The position numbers and the translations under genes were made by a program. The notes under the pieces were generated by a model that saw nothing but the letters and a program-made list of their open reading frames with translations, did not search any database and was not told the DNA's origin. This document shows positions 1-8,885 of a DNA stretch of 29,723 bases, one piece after another. The stretch is from an uncultured Bacteroidales bacterium. Its GTDB lineage: Bacteria > Bacteroidota > Bacteroidia > Bacteroidales > Bacteroidaceae. The stretch covers positions 1 through 29,723 of the forward strand of contig CALGJF010000018.1 of the NCBI GenBank assembly GCA_937914945.1, given 5' to 3'. The number at the start of each line of letters is the position of its first letter. The first letter of the stretch is position 1.

Positions 1-20
1 AGCCACTAGACGAAAGCGCC
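1..20 (-). tRNA. partial tRNA, probably tRNA-Glu (5' end only)
   Basis: Read on the minus strand, the first 20 bases of the window give GGCGCTTTCGTCTAGTGGCT. This matches the acceptor 5' strand and D-arm of a tRNA; the stretch TTCGTCTAG is typical of bacterial tRNA-Glu. The anticodon and the rest lie outside the window, so identity is inferred from the D-arm only. It lies 23 bases downstream of tRNA-Ser on the same strand and is probably cotranscribed with it. Confidence 0.55.
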
Positions 21-43
21 ATGTTGCTCTGCAAAATCCTAAG

Positions 44-130
44 CGGAAGCTGGGGGATTCGAACCCCCGGTACGGTAACCCGTACGGCAGTTTAGCAAAC
101 TGCTGGTTTCAGCCACTCACCCAAACTTCC
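44..130 (-). tRNA. tRNA-Ser(GCT)
   Basis: The minus strand folds as a class II tRNA. The 7-bp acceptor pairs GGAAGTT (130-124) with AGCTTCC (51-45), followed by a G discriminator. The anticodon arm is CAGTTTGCTAAACTG with anticodon GCT, reading AGC/AGT serine codons. A long variable arm built on the CCGTACGGGTTACCGTACCG region and a T-arm with GGTTCGAAT follow. The 3' CCA is not encoded. The 5' leader can pair with the acceptor 5' strand (see findings). Confidence 0.95.
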
Positions 131-163
131 ATTTGGAAGTGCTTACGCCCTTATTTTGCGATG

Positions 164-195
164 CAAAGGTAATATGCTTTTCTTAAATATGCAAA
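164..195 (-). promoter_or_regulatory. Bacteroidota-type promoter for the tRNA genes
   Basis: On the minus strand a TTTG (-33 element, 195-192) is followed after 20 bases by TACCTTTG (171-164), an exact TAnnTTTG -7 element. This spacing is the classic primary sigma-factor promoter of Bacteroides. It points at the tRNA-Ser gene starting about 34 bases downstream. Confidence 0.75.
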
Positions 196-258
196 CGTAT
201 TGGGATTTATTTTTGTAAAAATAATAATATATCCTTTCCCGGTGCTGTATGAGACTGT

Positions 259-1353
259 TTATCGCGACTGCCAGAATTCCAGATATTGCTTTGCTACCTT
301 GCGTGGGGAGTGGTGCCTGTTGACGAGGGTGATGCAGTCGGCCTGCATCTGTGGTATTCTGTCTCTGTTGTCTATGAGCCATTTAAGTTTATTGTAAACG
401 TCTTCTTCGCTTGGGGTTACGTTTACAAGAGGGCGCAGGCTGCTTTCGCCAAGCATCCGGTAGTATTCTTCCTCGGCTCCTCCCACCACTATTTTGCCTT
501 TTGACATGGCGAGGAGGGCGTTCATTGCGGGCGAGTAGCCATATAATTGGTCGAGCAGTACATCGCTGTCGTCAATCATTTGTCGATATTGTGCAAACGG
601 TACGCTCTCGGCTTTGAGTATTTCGCATTTGTCGGGGTAGTCGCGGGCTATGCGCTCGAGTGCGCGTAACATTATATCGGTTCCTTTATATGCGTTGCGC
701 TCTTTGTTTATGCCAATGAAGAATGTTATCTTGTTGTTGCCTTGCTTTCTTTCTATGCGTTTTTCGGGCTCCACGGGGAGGGGTATGTATGTGAGCTTCT
801 CTTTGAACTCTCTTTCGTAGACTGCGTAGTATTCGTAGAGGCCGGCAATTATGCCGTCGCAGTCGTGGGCTATCTCTTCGTTGAGCATGGCTTTCGCTGT
901 TCCGTTCCAATCCTTTTTCTGCTCCTCTATAAACGGGTTGCTTATGGGGGTGTTGCCGATGTTGAAGTCGGAGTAGCGGAAAAGGGGTGGCTGCGCTGTG
1001 CAGCCTTCTACCCAATAGCGGTCCATGCCGTGTGCGCACATGAACATTTTTTTATTGTGCTTGCGCAGATATCGGTATATGGGTGCAATGCGTTCTGCTT
1101 TAAGTTCCAGGAACATGGGGTTTATTATCTGCACTACATCGTAGCCACGCATGCGGGGGAGTGTAAACAAGATTTTTAGTAGCAGTTTTATGCCGCTTGC
1201 TTTGCTGCTGCTGCGTGTTAGTGATATGTCGCGTTTGTAGTCCTTCCAGAAATCGCCATTGCTTGCCACGCATACCTCGTGCCCCAAAGAGCGTAGCCCC
1301 TCGGCGAGTGTCCAATGGACATTGCTGTATTCGCCTATGAGCAGTATTTTCAT
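259..1353 (-). CDS. glycosyltransferase, GT4-like (glycosyltransferase family 1 domain)
   Basis: A 364-residue protein beginning MKILLIGEYSNVHWTLAEGL, the nucleotide-sugar transferase N-terminal Rossmann start seen in GT-B enzymes (gly-rich first loop, then GLRSLGHEV). No signal peptide or membrane segment is visible, so it is probably cytoplasmic and acts on a lipid-linked or nucleotide-sugar intermediate at the inner membrane face. Its ATG overlaps the stop of the upstream GT2 gene by 4 bases (ATGA), which implies translational coupling. It is the last gene of a three-gene glycosyltransferase operon and is followed by the tRNA promoter. The pathway is probably capsule, LPS or exopolysaccharide; the sugar substrate cannot be read from sequence. 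Similar proteins are common in Bacteroides and Prevotella polysaccharide loci. Confidence 0.85.
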   Translation of the reverse strand: MKILLIGEYSNVHWTLAEGLRSLGHEVCVASNGDFWKDYKRDISLTRSSSKASGIKLLLKILFTLPRMRGYDVVQIINPMFLELKAERIAPIYRYLRKHNKKMFMCAHGMDRYWVEGCTAQPPLFRYSDFNIGNTPISNPFIEEQKKDWNGTAKAMLNEEIAHDCDGIIAGLYEYYAVYEREFKEKLTYIPLPVEPEKRIERKQGNNKITFFIGINKERNAYKGTDIMLRALERIARDYPDKCEILKAESVPFAQYRQMIDDSDVLLDQLYGYSPAMNALLAMSKGKIVVGGAEEEYYRMLGESSLRPLVNVTPSEEDVYNKLKWLIDNRDRIPQMQADCITLVNRHHSPRKVAKQYLEFWQSR

Positions 1354-2354
1354 TCCTTTGTGGGTTTATTGGTGCTTGGTACTATGAGGCGCAGAATGAA
1401 GAGTCCTAATTTGCTATTTGCCAATTTACGAAATATTTTGAACTTGTAACCGTAATTTCCGTTTGCAATGGGGTAGAGCATCATAGGAGTAATGTTCTGT
1501 GTGCAGGTTTTGTGTATTTGCGTTGCGCTTCGCCCTGCAAGCAGATGATTGACTATTGTATCAACTACCAATGTGGTGAGTTTGCGTTGCAGTGCTTTTC
1601 TCTGCACGCTGTTGCTTTGCGTGCTTGTTGTTGCTTTGAAGGTGGCAAGTCGCTCCAGCACTGTCATGTGGTCTTGCAGGCGTTTTTCAACCTGTTCTGC
1701 GGTGCGGCCGGTGATTGTGGAGTTTTTTCTTATGCAGTAGTTGTATATGGGGGCATCGCTCTCAATGAGGGTTTGCGCATGAAAGTGGGTAGTTGCGCTG
1801 AACTCCTCGTCTTCGTGATATATGCCTTGTGTAAAGCGTATGTTCTTTTTTACAAGCAACTCTTTTTTTATAAAGTAGCTGTATACGCTTGCATGTAGGT
1901 TGTTGTCTGCCATATACGCTGCTCCGCTTATGGTGTTGCCGAACTCTACTTTTTGTGTTTTGTATCTCTTTTCGGCTTTGTATTTGGGGCATATTCTGTA
2001 TTGAAACCGCAGAATGTCGGGGTGCTCTTTTTCAAGCCATTCCATGCATTGCTGTATGGCGTTGTTGTATTGAAGGGTGTCATCGGCGTCTACAAATAAG
2101 ATATATTCCCCCTGTGCGGCATCTATGCCGGTGTTGCGTGCCGCTCCCTGGCAGTTGTGTTCATTCTCAACTAGCTTGATGTTGCTTTCGGGGTATGCAT
2201 TGGTTATCCACCGAGGTGGTGTGGTGGAGCCGTCGTCGATAACTATTATCTCGTAGCAGTCGGTGGGCAACTTTGTTGCCAATATGCTGTCGATGCATCT
2301 TTTAAGAAACGATTGCGGCAGGTTATAGTGTGGTATGACTATTGATAGAAACAT
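1350..2354 (-). CDS. glycosyltransferase family 2
   Basis: A 334-residue GT-A fold enzyme. It begins MFLSIVIPHYNLPQSFLKRC, has the nucleotide-binding VIDDGS at about residues 38-43, the QGAARNTGID segment at 69-78, and the metal-binding DADD at 89-92. An acidic YHEDEEF near residue 180 fits the catalytic-base region. It transfers a sugar from a nucleotide donor during surface-polysaccharide assembly; donor and acceptor are unknown. It is the middle gene of the operon: 18 bases after the upstream GT2 and overlapping the next gene by 4 bases. The C-terminal part (about 220-334) has no motif I recognise. Confidence 0.9.
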   Translation of the reverse strand: MFLSIVIPHYNLPQSFLKRCIDSILATKLPTDCYEIIVIDDGSTTPPRWITNAYPESNIKLVENEHNCQGAARNTGIDAAQGEYILFVDADDTLQYNNAIQQCMEWLEKEHPDILRFQYRICPKYKAEKRYKTQKVEFGNTISGAAYMADNNLHASVYSYFIKKELLVKKNIRFTQGIYHEDEEFSATTHFHAQTLIESDAPIYNYCIRKNSTITGRTAEQVEKRLQDHMTVLERLATFKATTSTQSNSVQRKALQRKLTTLVVDTIVNHLLAGRSATQIHKTCTQNITPMMLYPIANGNYGYKFKIFRKLANSKLGLFILRLIVPSTNKPTKE

Positions 2355-2372
2355 ATGCCTGGCGTTTGTTGG

Positions 2373-3344
2373 TTAGCATAGTTTGCGGTGCAACATTGCG
2401 TGGAGGCGACAGTGTATTGCGGCTCCTAAGAGTGATAATGTGGTGTATTTTATCTTTTGTTGCAGTGGAATTTCCATTTGATAGAGTGTTTTTATGTCTA
2501 TCTTTTCGCCACGCAACATATTGGCGGCTTGGGCGTATTGCTCTTTGGGGCCGTCGCTGCAACGCAGTAGGTCGGTAAGTCTGTCGGCGCAGACAAGCAG
2601 CATTTCGTTGGCCTCTTTCTCCAGCTTGTATTCGTTTTTAACCTTTTTGTAAAGGTTTACGCTGTTGCGATAGAGGAAATATCTTGTTTTGAATGAGTAG
2701 CTGTTGGATATGCTCTCTTTTTGGTCGAGGTAGTAATAGAAACCGCAGTCGGAGTAATAGACGCAATCGCTGCTTTCGTACAGCATGGGTGTGGTGTAGA
2801 GGTCCTCGAATACTTCGCCCTCAGGGAAACGTACAAATGTGAATAGGTCGCTGCGGTATATTTTATTGCATGCATAGGCGTGGGTGTATCCTTTGCGTTT
2901 AACCCAATCGACAAAGATTTCCTTGTTGCCGGTTATCTTCTCGGGCTTGAAGGATATTATTTGGCTTTGTGGCGATTCGTAGTGTATGTTTACGGGGTAC
3001 TCTATTATATCGATGTCGGGGTTGGAAAGCAGTATGCGCATATTGTAATAATATGTACCCGATGCCACTATGTCGTCGGCGTCTACAAATGTTATGTATT
3101 CTCCTTTGGCTATGGCAATGCCTGCGTTGCGAGCCGATGAGAGCCCTCCGTTTTTTTTGTGAATTACATGTACCTTTTCGCACTCTTGCGCGTATCTGTC
3201 GCACACGGCACCGCAACCGTCGGGCGAGCCGTCATCAACAAGGATAAGCTCATAGTCGGTATAGGTTTGCTGCAATATGCTTTCTATGCAATTTTGCAGG
3301 TGGCGTCTTGCCTTGTAAACCGGTACTATGATGCTCAATTTCAT
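2373..3344 (-). CDS. glycosyltransferase family 2
   Basis: A 323-residue GT2 enzyme and the first gene of the glycosyltransferase operon. It begins MKLSIIVPVYKARRHLQNCI, with LVDDGSPDGCG at about 35-45, GGLSSARNAG at 66-75 and the metal-binding DADD at 88-91. A later FEDLYT is the usual downstream acidic motif. This architecture is typical of GTs that add hexoses or amino sugars to O-antigen or capsule units. No transmembrane segments are seen. Its paralogue next door (1350-2354) is only distantly similar, so this is not a recent duplication. Confidence 0.9.
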   Translation of the reverse strand: MKLSIIVPVYKARRHLQNCIESILQQTYTDYELILVDDGSPDGCGAVCDRYAQECEKVHVIHKKNGGLSSARNAGIAIAKGEYITFVDADDIVASGTYYYNMRILLSNPDIDIIEYPVNIHYESPQSQIISFKPEKITGNKEIFVDWVKRKGYTHAYACNKIYRSDLFTFVRFPEGEVFEDLYTTPMLYESSDCVYYSDCGFYYYLDQKESISNSYSFKTRYFLYRNSVNLYKKVKNEYKLEKEANEMLLVCADRLTDLLRCSDGPKEQYAQAANMLRGEKIDIKTLYQMEIPLQQKIKYTTLSLLGAAIHCRLHAMLHRKLC

Positions 3345-3400
3345 TATTGTCTTTCTATTCTTTATGTTACTGCGAAGATACTACAAGCTGCCGATAATAG

Positions 3401-3408
3401 CAAAAATA
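3401..3408 (-). promoter_or_regulatory. candidate -7 element of the glycosyltransferase operon
   Basis: The minus strand reads TATTTTTG here, matching TAnnTTTG, about 57 bases before the first GT start codon. No clear TTTG -33 element is seen upstream, so this is tentative. Confidence 0.4.
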
Positions 3409-3471
3409 TATTTGTTTATTTTAAGTATTATTTTCTTGTTATTTGCTGTTTGTTATTAATTGTTTGTGGTT

Positions 3472-3569
3472 TTTCACTATATTTGAATTTGGTTATCGAA
3501 TATAGGATTCGGCTCGGCATTAAAAATAAGTAAACTTCTTTTTACTGCGCTCGCCTTTCACTATATTTG
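3472..3569 (+). promoter_or_regulatory. two near-identical promoter -7 boxes before the M23/C69 pair
   Basis: The 14-mer TTTCACTATATTTG occurs at 3472-3485 and again at 3556-3569. Each contains TATATTTG, an exact TAnnTTTG -7 element. The second is 15 bases before the M23 start codon. Neither has a perfect TTTG -33 box at 20 bases, but both have T-rich sequence upstream. The 84-base duplication could give two transcription starts. Confidence 0.5.
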
Positions 3570-3583
3570 CAATAAATAATGTT

Positions 3584-5260
3584 ATGATAAAGAAAAAGTT
3601 TTTTGCAACTATATATATACTTCTGCAATCTATTGTAGCGGTGTGTGCCCAGCAGGCTGCCGAATTTGATGTGCCGTTTAATTTCCCTCTATATTTGAGC
3701 GGTAATTTTGCGGAATTGCGCAGTAATCATTTTCATGCGGGGCTTGATTTTAAGACACAAGGTGTAGAGGGTAAACCTATCTCTGTGATTGCCGATGGCT
3801 ATATTGTCCGTGCCAAGGTGCAGGCGGGAGGTTATGGTCGTGCGTTGTATGTGATGCACGATAATGGTTATATGACTGTTTATGGCCATTTGCAGAAGTT
3901 TCCGGTGGGCGTGGAGCGCGCTGTGCGCGAACGTCAATATGCCGATGAGTGTTTTGCGGTGGATATGGATTTCCGTCCCGGGCAGTTTCCTGTAAAAAAG
4001 GGCGAAGTGTTGGCTTTTGCGGGTAATTCGGGTTACTCGTTTGGCCCGCATCTCCATTTTGAGATTCGTTCGGCCGATGGCGAGGAGTTGTATAACCCAA
4101 TGAGTGTCTATTCTTCTAAAATAAGCGATACCCGCCCGCCGGTGGCGCAAGCGGTGGCTTTCTATCCAATGGCAGGGGGTGGAGTGGTCGATGGCTCGGC
4201 CTCTTCGCTCGTTCGCAAGGTGCAGAATGGTGCTGTTCCCGATACTCTTGCAGCATGGGGTTATGTGGGATTTGGCATTAAAGGGCTTGATTACATGACC
4301 GGTACCACAAACAAGTATGGGATATATGAGATAGAGCTTTATGTGGATGATTCACTGCGCTTTGCTTCGCGAATGGATAATTTCTCTTATGCCGAAAACC
4401 GCCTTATAAATGCGTGGGCCGATTATGATAGGTGGTCATCGGGTGAGGGTTGGTTCCTGCGTTCTTTTCTGTTGCCGAATAATCCTTTGCGCATGATTAG
4501 TGCCGATGATGCTGGCGGTTGGGTAAATATATGTGAAGAGCGTCTTTACAGAGTGGAGTATCGTCTGCGCGATTATCATGGAAACACTGCCGTATATCCG
4601 TTTGTGGTTATGGGCAAGCAGTATGATATACCCGCAGTGGAGCGCACCGGTGGTTATATGTTGCGCTGGTTCCTTGAAAATGATATCTGTGTGCAGGGAT
4701 GTCGGCTTGCCGTACCTCGCGGGGCTTTGTTCGACGACTGCTATATGAAGGTTATTGTTGATGATTCCCACCCGTCGCCCATTTATCGTCTTGCCGATGC
4801 GCCGGTGCCTCTATGGCGTGCTGCCCGTATAACACTTGATATACCGGCTTCGTTATTGCCCTATGCCGATAAATGCTATGTAGAACGTGTGCATGGTGCA
4901 AAGCGTAGCTCCGTCGGTGGCACGGTAGAGGGCGGTGCTGTATCGGCCGATATTCTTTTGCTTGATGATTATGCGGTGGCTGTAGATACGGTGGCACCGC
5001 GTATAAGCGCTGTTAAAGAGAATTTGTGGGCGCGTAATGGTCGAGCGGTGTTTGCCGTGTCCGATAAGCATACCGGTATAAACACCTTCCGTGGTACCAT
5101 TGATGGCAAGTTTGTGCTGTTTGAGTATAGCAGTAAAAACGGGCGTATAACGTGCGATTTCAAGAAAGAGAGGGTTGCTCGCGGGAAACATGCTTTGCGT
5201 CTTGAGGTTACCGACAGGGTGGGAAACCGTACTGTTTTGGAAAGGAATATAATGTATTAA
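3584..5260 (+). CDS. exported M23 family metallopeptidase
   Basis: A 558-residue exported protein. Residues 1-22 are a signal peptide ending AVCA before QQAAEF. The M23 (lysostaphin-type) domain spans about 40-175 and keeps all zinc and catalytic motifs: HAGLD (H51, D55), YGHLQKF (H102) and GPHLHFEIR (H156, H158). It is therefore predicted to be an active Zn endopeptidase cutting peptidoglycan peptides in the periplasm. The C-terminal 380 residues are beta-rich with repeated aromatic and Asp residues and no catalytic motif; they are probably Ig-like or substrate-positioning domains, as in other long Bacteroidota M23 proteins. It lies only 7 bases upstream of the C69 dipeptidase gene, so the two are likely cotranscribed and may cooperate in cell-wall or dietary peptide breakdown (inference). 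Confidence 0.9.
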   Translation: MIKKKFFATIYILLQSIVAVCAQQAAEFDVPFNFPLYLSGNFAELRSNHFHAGLDFKTQGVEGKPISVIADGYIVRAKVQAGGYGRALYVMHDNGYMTVYGHLQKFPVGVERAVRERQYADECFAVDMDFRPGQFPVKKGEVLAFAGNSGYSFGPHLHFEIRSADGEELYNPMSVYSSKISDTRPPVAQAVAFYPMAGGGVVDGSASSLVRKVQNGAVPDTLAAWGYVGFGIKGLDYMTGTTNKYGIYEIELYVDDSLRFASRMDNFSYAENRLINAWADYDRWSSGEGWFLRSFLLPNNPLRMISADDAGGWVNICEERLYRVEYRLRDYHGNTAVYPFVVMGKQYDIPAVERTGGYMLRWFLENDICVQGCRLAVPRGALFDDCYMKVIVDDSHPSPIYRLADAPVPLWRAARITLDIPASLLPYADKCYVERVHGAKRSSVGGTVEGGAVSADILLLDDYAVAVDTVAPRISAVKENLWARNGRAVFAVSDKHTGINTFRGTIDGKFVLFEYSSKNGRITCDFKKERVARGKHALRLEVTDRVGNRTVLERNIMY

Positions 5261-5267
5261 AATATAA

Positions 5268-6917
5268 ATGATTATGAAGAAAATTGTTTTTCTCTTGGCT
5301 GTGGTTGTCCTCTTTTTTGAGTCGGCTGCCGCATGCACCAATTTTTTGGTAGGTAAAAAGGCTTCGGCCGATGGCTCTGTCTTTATCTCGTACAGTGCCG
5401 ATAGTTTTGGCATGAGTGGTTTTTTGGCTCATTACCCCGCATCGGTAAACCCCGAAGGTACAATGCGCCCCATCTACGATTGGGATACCGGCAAATATCT
5501 TGGAGCTATTCCCGAGGCACCTGTTACGTATAATGTAATAGGTAATATAAATGAGCATCAGGTGGCTATTGCCGAAACTACATTCGGTGGCCGTCATGAG
5601 TTGGTGGATACTACCGGTATCATTGATTATGGATCGCTCATTTATATTGCTTTGCAGCGTTCAAAGAGTGCGCGTGAGGCTATCAAGGTTATGACAACCC
5701 TTACACAGGAGTATGGCTATTACAGCGAGGGTGAGAGCTTTTCCATTGCCGACCCCAACGAGGCGTGGATTCTTGAAATGATAGGCAAGGGCAGTGAGAA
5801 GGGTACTGTGTGGGTGGCTGTGCGTATTCCCGACGATTGTATTGCGGCTCATGCCAATCAGGCCCGTATTCATAAGTTCGACATGAAGGACAAAGAGAAT
5901 GTGATGTACTCCAAGGATGTGATAAAGTTTGCCCGCAAAAAAGGCTACTTCAGTGGCAAGGACGAGGATTTCAGCTTTGCAATGGCATATTGCCCGCCCG
6001 ATTTCGGCGGCTTGCGTTGGTGCGATGCCCGTGCGTGGAGTTTCTTTAATATGTATGCCGATGCCGATATGAACGAGTACCTCCCATGGGCATCGGGCGA
6101 TGCAACAGCAACCCCCATGCCCCTCTATTTCAAGCCTAAAAAGCAAATAACATTGCAGGATGTGCAAGCTGCCATGCGCGACCACTACGAGGGTACTCCC
6201 TTTGCTGTAAATCAGGATTTGGGCGGTGGTATATATAACATGCCTTATCGCTTGTCGCCTCTTACATTTGAATACGATGGCAAGGAGTATTTTAATGAGC
6301 GCCCAATCTCCACATTCCAATCGGCATTTACCTTTGTGGCGCAGATGCGCGCCCACTTGCCCAATGAGTTAGGCGGCGTGTTGTGGTTTGGCTGCGACGA
6401 TGCCAATATGATAGTATATACACCGGTGTATTGCTGTCTCGACCGTGTTCCGGCATGCTACTCTGCTGCAAATGCCGACCCCGTAACATTCTCATGGGAT
6501 TCCTCTTTCTGGGTTTTTAACTGGGTGTCAAATATGATATACCCTAAATATTCGCTTGTAGAGGCCGACCTTTTGCGTGTGCGTAGCGATATTGAAAATA
6601 GAATCTATCAACGTGCGCTTGAACTCGAAAAGCAGTTTGCGCCTTCGTTGAACGACGCGCCCAAATATGCCGTGGCTGCCATCAAGGATTTCTCGTGCAA
6701 CAGCGCCGAGGAGGCTTTGCGTGAGTGGAAAAAATTCGGAGAGTATATAATAGTTAAATACAACGACTTTGTTGTGAAACCCGAGGAGAACGGCTGTTTC
6801 AAGCGTACATCAACCGGTATAGGTGCCACCGTTGTTCGTCCCGGCTATCCGCAGGAGTATAAAAAGCGGTTAATAGAGGAAACCGGCGATAAATATTTGA
6901 TTCCTCTTTCAAAATAA
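5268..6917 (+). CDS. exported C69 family dipeptidase
   Basis: A 549-residue peptidase of family C69 (PepD-like, Ntn-hydrolase fold). After a signal sequence (residues 1-22, hydrophobic FLLAVVVLFF core) comes AAACTNFLVGKKASADGS. In this family the Cys of CTNFLV is the N-terminal nucleophile exposed by processing, here Cys23. The same Cys could in principle be read as a lipobox, but the residues before it (SAAAC) are a poor lipobox and lipidation would block the nucleophile. Later family segments include SFSIADPNEAWILEMIGKG and CDARAWSFFNMY. Length fits the family. It would release dipeptides in the periplasm. The start may be the second ATG at 5274. It sits 7 bases after the M23 gene, and no terminator lies between them. 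Confidence 0.9.
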   Translation: MIMKKIVFLLAVVVLFFESAAACTNFLVGKKASADGSVFISYSADSFGMSGFLAHYPASVNPEGTMRPIYDWDTGKYLGAIPEAPVTYNVIGNINEHQVAIAETTFGGRHELVDTTGIIDYGSLIYIALQRSKSAREAIKVMTTLTQEYGYYSEGESFSIADPNEAWILEMIGKGSEKGTVWVAVRIPDDCIAAHANQARIHKFDMKDKENVMYSKDVIKFARKKGYFSGKDEDFSFAMAYCPPDFGGLRWCDARAWSFFNMYADADMNEYLPWASGDATATPMPLYFKPKKQITLQDVQAAMRDHYEGTPFAVNQDLGGGIYNMPYRLSPLTFEYDGKEYFNERPISTFQSAFTFVAQMRAHLPNELGGVLWFGCDDANMIVYTPVYCCLDRVPACYSAANADPVTFSWDSSFWVFNWVSNMIYPKYSLVEADLLRVRSDIENRIYQRALELEKQFAPSLNDAPKYAVAAIKDFSCNSAEEALREWKKFGEYIIVKYNDFVVKPEENGCFKRTSTGIGATVVRPGYPQEYKKRLIEETGDKYLIPLSK

Positions 6918-7023
6918 AGATAAATTATATATATTCGCAAGGTTAACAATATTTGTTTAATCCGTGGCAGTGTGTAAGCAAGATTTAACAAAGCCAAAAA
7001 GCTGTCGGCCAAAACAATAGAGG

Positions 7024-7031
7024 TAAATTTG
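7024..7031 (+). promoter_or_regulatory. candidate -7 element for the phosphohexomutase
   Basis: TAAATTTG matches TAnnTTTG, 37 bases before the start codon. No exact TTTG is found 19-21 bases upstream. The whole gap between the C69 gene and this gene (6918-7068) is AT-rich and otherwise empty. Confidence 0.5.
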
Positions 7032-7068
7032 TTGTATATACAATTAACAAACAATAAAGATTAAATTT

Positions 7069-8808
7069 ATGGACCAGGAATTAATTAAAATGGTAACGGA
7101 CAAGGCTACGGAGTGGCTTTCTCCCGCTTATGACGAAGAGACACGCAAAGAGGTTCAAGCTATGCTTGACAACGAAGATAAGACTCCCCTTATCGATGCC
7201 TTCTATCGCGAGTTGGAATTTGGTACGGGTGGTTTGCGCGGTATCATGGGTGCAGGTAGCAACCGCATGAACATATACACAGTGGGCAAGGCCACACAAG
7301 GCTTGGCCAACTATTTGAACGAGGTGTTCAAGGACCGTGAGCAGATATCTGTTGTTGTGGGCCACGACTGCCGTAACAACAGCCGTCTGTTTGCCGAAAT
7401 TACAGCAAATATCTTCTCGGCCAACGGTATCAAGGTCTATCTGTTCGAGGACCTTCGCCCCACACCCGAAATCTCCTTTGCCATCCGTTATTTGGGTTGC
7501 CAGAGCGGTGTAAATATCACTGCAAGCCACAACCCCAAGGAGTACAACGGCTACAAGGCTTATTGGGACGATGGTGCCCAGATGCTCTCTCCCCACGATG
7601 TTAAAACAATTGAGAATGTGGAGAAGGTGCGCGTAGAGGATATCAAGTTCCAGGGCAATCCCTCGCTCATCGAAATTATAGGCGAGGAGGTTGATAATGT
7701 ATATCTCGACCGCGTTAAGACACTTATCATTGACCCCGAGGTGATAGCCAAGCACAAGGATTTGAAGATTGTATATACACCTATCCATGGATGCGGTCGC
7801 GTGCTTATTCCCGCATCGTTGCGTCGTTGGGGTTTTGAGAATATCCACTGCGTAGAGGAGCAGATGATTAAGGACGGAAATTTCCCCACAGTGGTATCGC
7901 CCAACCCCGAGAACCCCGAGGCCATGACAATGGCTGTAAATCTTGCAAAGAAGATAGATGCCGACCTTGTAATGGCTTCCGACCCCGATGCCGACCGTTT
8001 GGCAATTGCTTGCAAGGACGACAAGGGCGAGTGGGTTATTGTAAACGGTAACCAAACCTGCATGATATTCCTTTATTACATTATTACACAATACACCAAG
8101 TTGGGTAAAATGACAGGAAAGGAGTTTGTTGTCAAGACAATTGTTACCACAGAGGTTATCAAGAATATTGCCGAAAAGAACAACATCAAGATGTTCGACT
8201 GCTATACCGGATTCAAATGGATTGCCAAGGTTATACGCGATAACGAGGGTATCTTGCGCTACATAGGTGGTGGTGAGGAGAGCTTTGGTTTCTTGGCCGA
8301 GGATTTCTGTCGCGACAAGGACTCTGTATCGGCTTGCAGCCTCATTGCCGAGGTAGCCGCTTGGGCCAAGGAGAATGGCAAGACTCTTTACGAGATGCTT
8401 TTGGACATCTACGTTGAGTATGGCTTCTCAAAAGAGATTACCGTGAATGTGGTTAAGCCCGGCAAGAGCGGTGCCGACGAGATTCGTCAGATGATGGAGA
8501 ACTTCCGTGCCAATCCTTTGAAGGAGATGGCTGGCGAGAAGGTTGTTTGCTACAAGGACTTCAAAGCGTTGAAGGCTGTTGATGGCGATGGTAATGTAAC
8601 CGACCTCGATATGCCCGAAACATCAAACGTATTGCAGTACTTCACCGAGAGTGGCAATAAGGTGTCTGTTCGCCCCTCGGGTACCGAGCCCAAGATTAAG
8701 TTCTACATGGAGGCCAAGGCTGCAATGCCTACACGCGACGACTACAAGGCTGCTTGTGAAAAGGCCGATGTGATAATCGAGGAGATGAAAAAGGCTATGG
8801 GTATCTAA
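7069..8808 (+). CDS. phospho-sugar mutase (phosphoglucomutase/phosphomannomutase)
   Basis: A 579-residue alpha-D-phosphohexomutase, close in length and layout to the PgcA-type enzymes. Four domains are visible: the N-terminal phosphate-binding GTGGLRGIMG (52-61); the catalytic phosphoserine loop TASHNPKEYNG with Ser153; the Mg-binding loop DPDADRL near residue 305; the sugar-binding GGEESFG near 404; and the C-terminal phosphate loop RPSGTEPKIKFY. It interconverts hexose-1-phosphate and hexose-6-phosphate in the cytoplasm, feeding glycogen and nucleotide-sugar synthesis. Glucose versus mannose preference cannot be settled from sequence. It is monocistronic: its own promoter-like box upstream and a strong hairpin directly downstream. 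Confidence 0.95.
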   Translation: MDQELIKMVTDKATEWLSPAYDEETRKEVQAMLDNEDKTPLIDAFYRELEFGTGGLRGIMGAGSNRMNIYTVGKATQGLANYLNEVFKDREQISVVVGHDCRNNSRLFAEITANIFSANGIKVYLFEDLRPTPEISFAIRYLGCQSGVNITASHNPKEYNGYKAYWDDGAQMLSPHDVKTIENVEKVRVEDIKFQGNPSLIEIIGEEVDNVYLDRVKTLIIDPEVIAKHKDLKIVYTPIHGCGRVLIPASLRRWGFENIHCVEEQMIKDGNFPTVVSPNPENPEAMTMAVNLAKKIDADLVMASDPDADRLAIACKDDKGEWVIVNGNQTCMIFLYYIITQYTKLGKMTGKEFVVKTIVTTEVIKNIAEKNNIKMFDCYTGFKWIAKVIRDNEGILRYIGGGEESFGFLAEDFCRDKDSVSACSLIAEVAAWAKENGKTLYEMLLDIYVEYGFSKEITVNVVKPGKSGADEIRQMMENFRANPLKEMAGEKVVCYKDFKALKAVDGDGNVTDLDMPETSNVLQYFTESGNKVSVRPSGTEPKIKFYMEAKAAMPTRDDYKAACEKADVIIEEMKKAMGI

Positions 8809-8824
8809 ATCCCTGCTTTATACG

Positions 8825-8864
8825 ACAAAAGAGAGCGACTCTCCCAAGAATCGCTCTCTTTTGT
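8825..8864. terminator. bidirectional terminator between mutase and RNase G genes
   Basis: Perfect 14-bp inverted repeat: ACAAAAGAGAGCGA (8825-8838) and TCGCTCTCTTTTGT (8851-8864) with a 12-base loop. The arm ends are A/T-rich on both sides, so it can work in both directions between two convergent genes. Confidence 0.85.
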
Positions 8865-8885
8865 TATAGTGCCGTAAAATGTATT

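Noticed and set aside
259..3344. Glycosyltransferase cluster as a complete capsule locus
   Set aside because: Only three transferases are present, without flippase, polymerase or nucleotide-sugar synthesis genes, so no complete locus can be claimed.
7081..8091. 336-codon minus-strand open frame across the phosphohexomutase
   Set aside because: It is antisense to a gene with all catalytic motifs, has no recognisable motif and is Cys/His-rich in a way typical of shadow frames.
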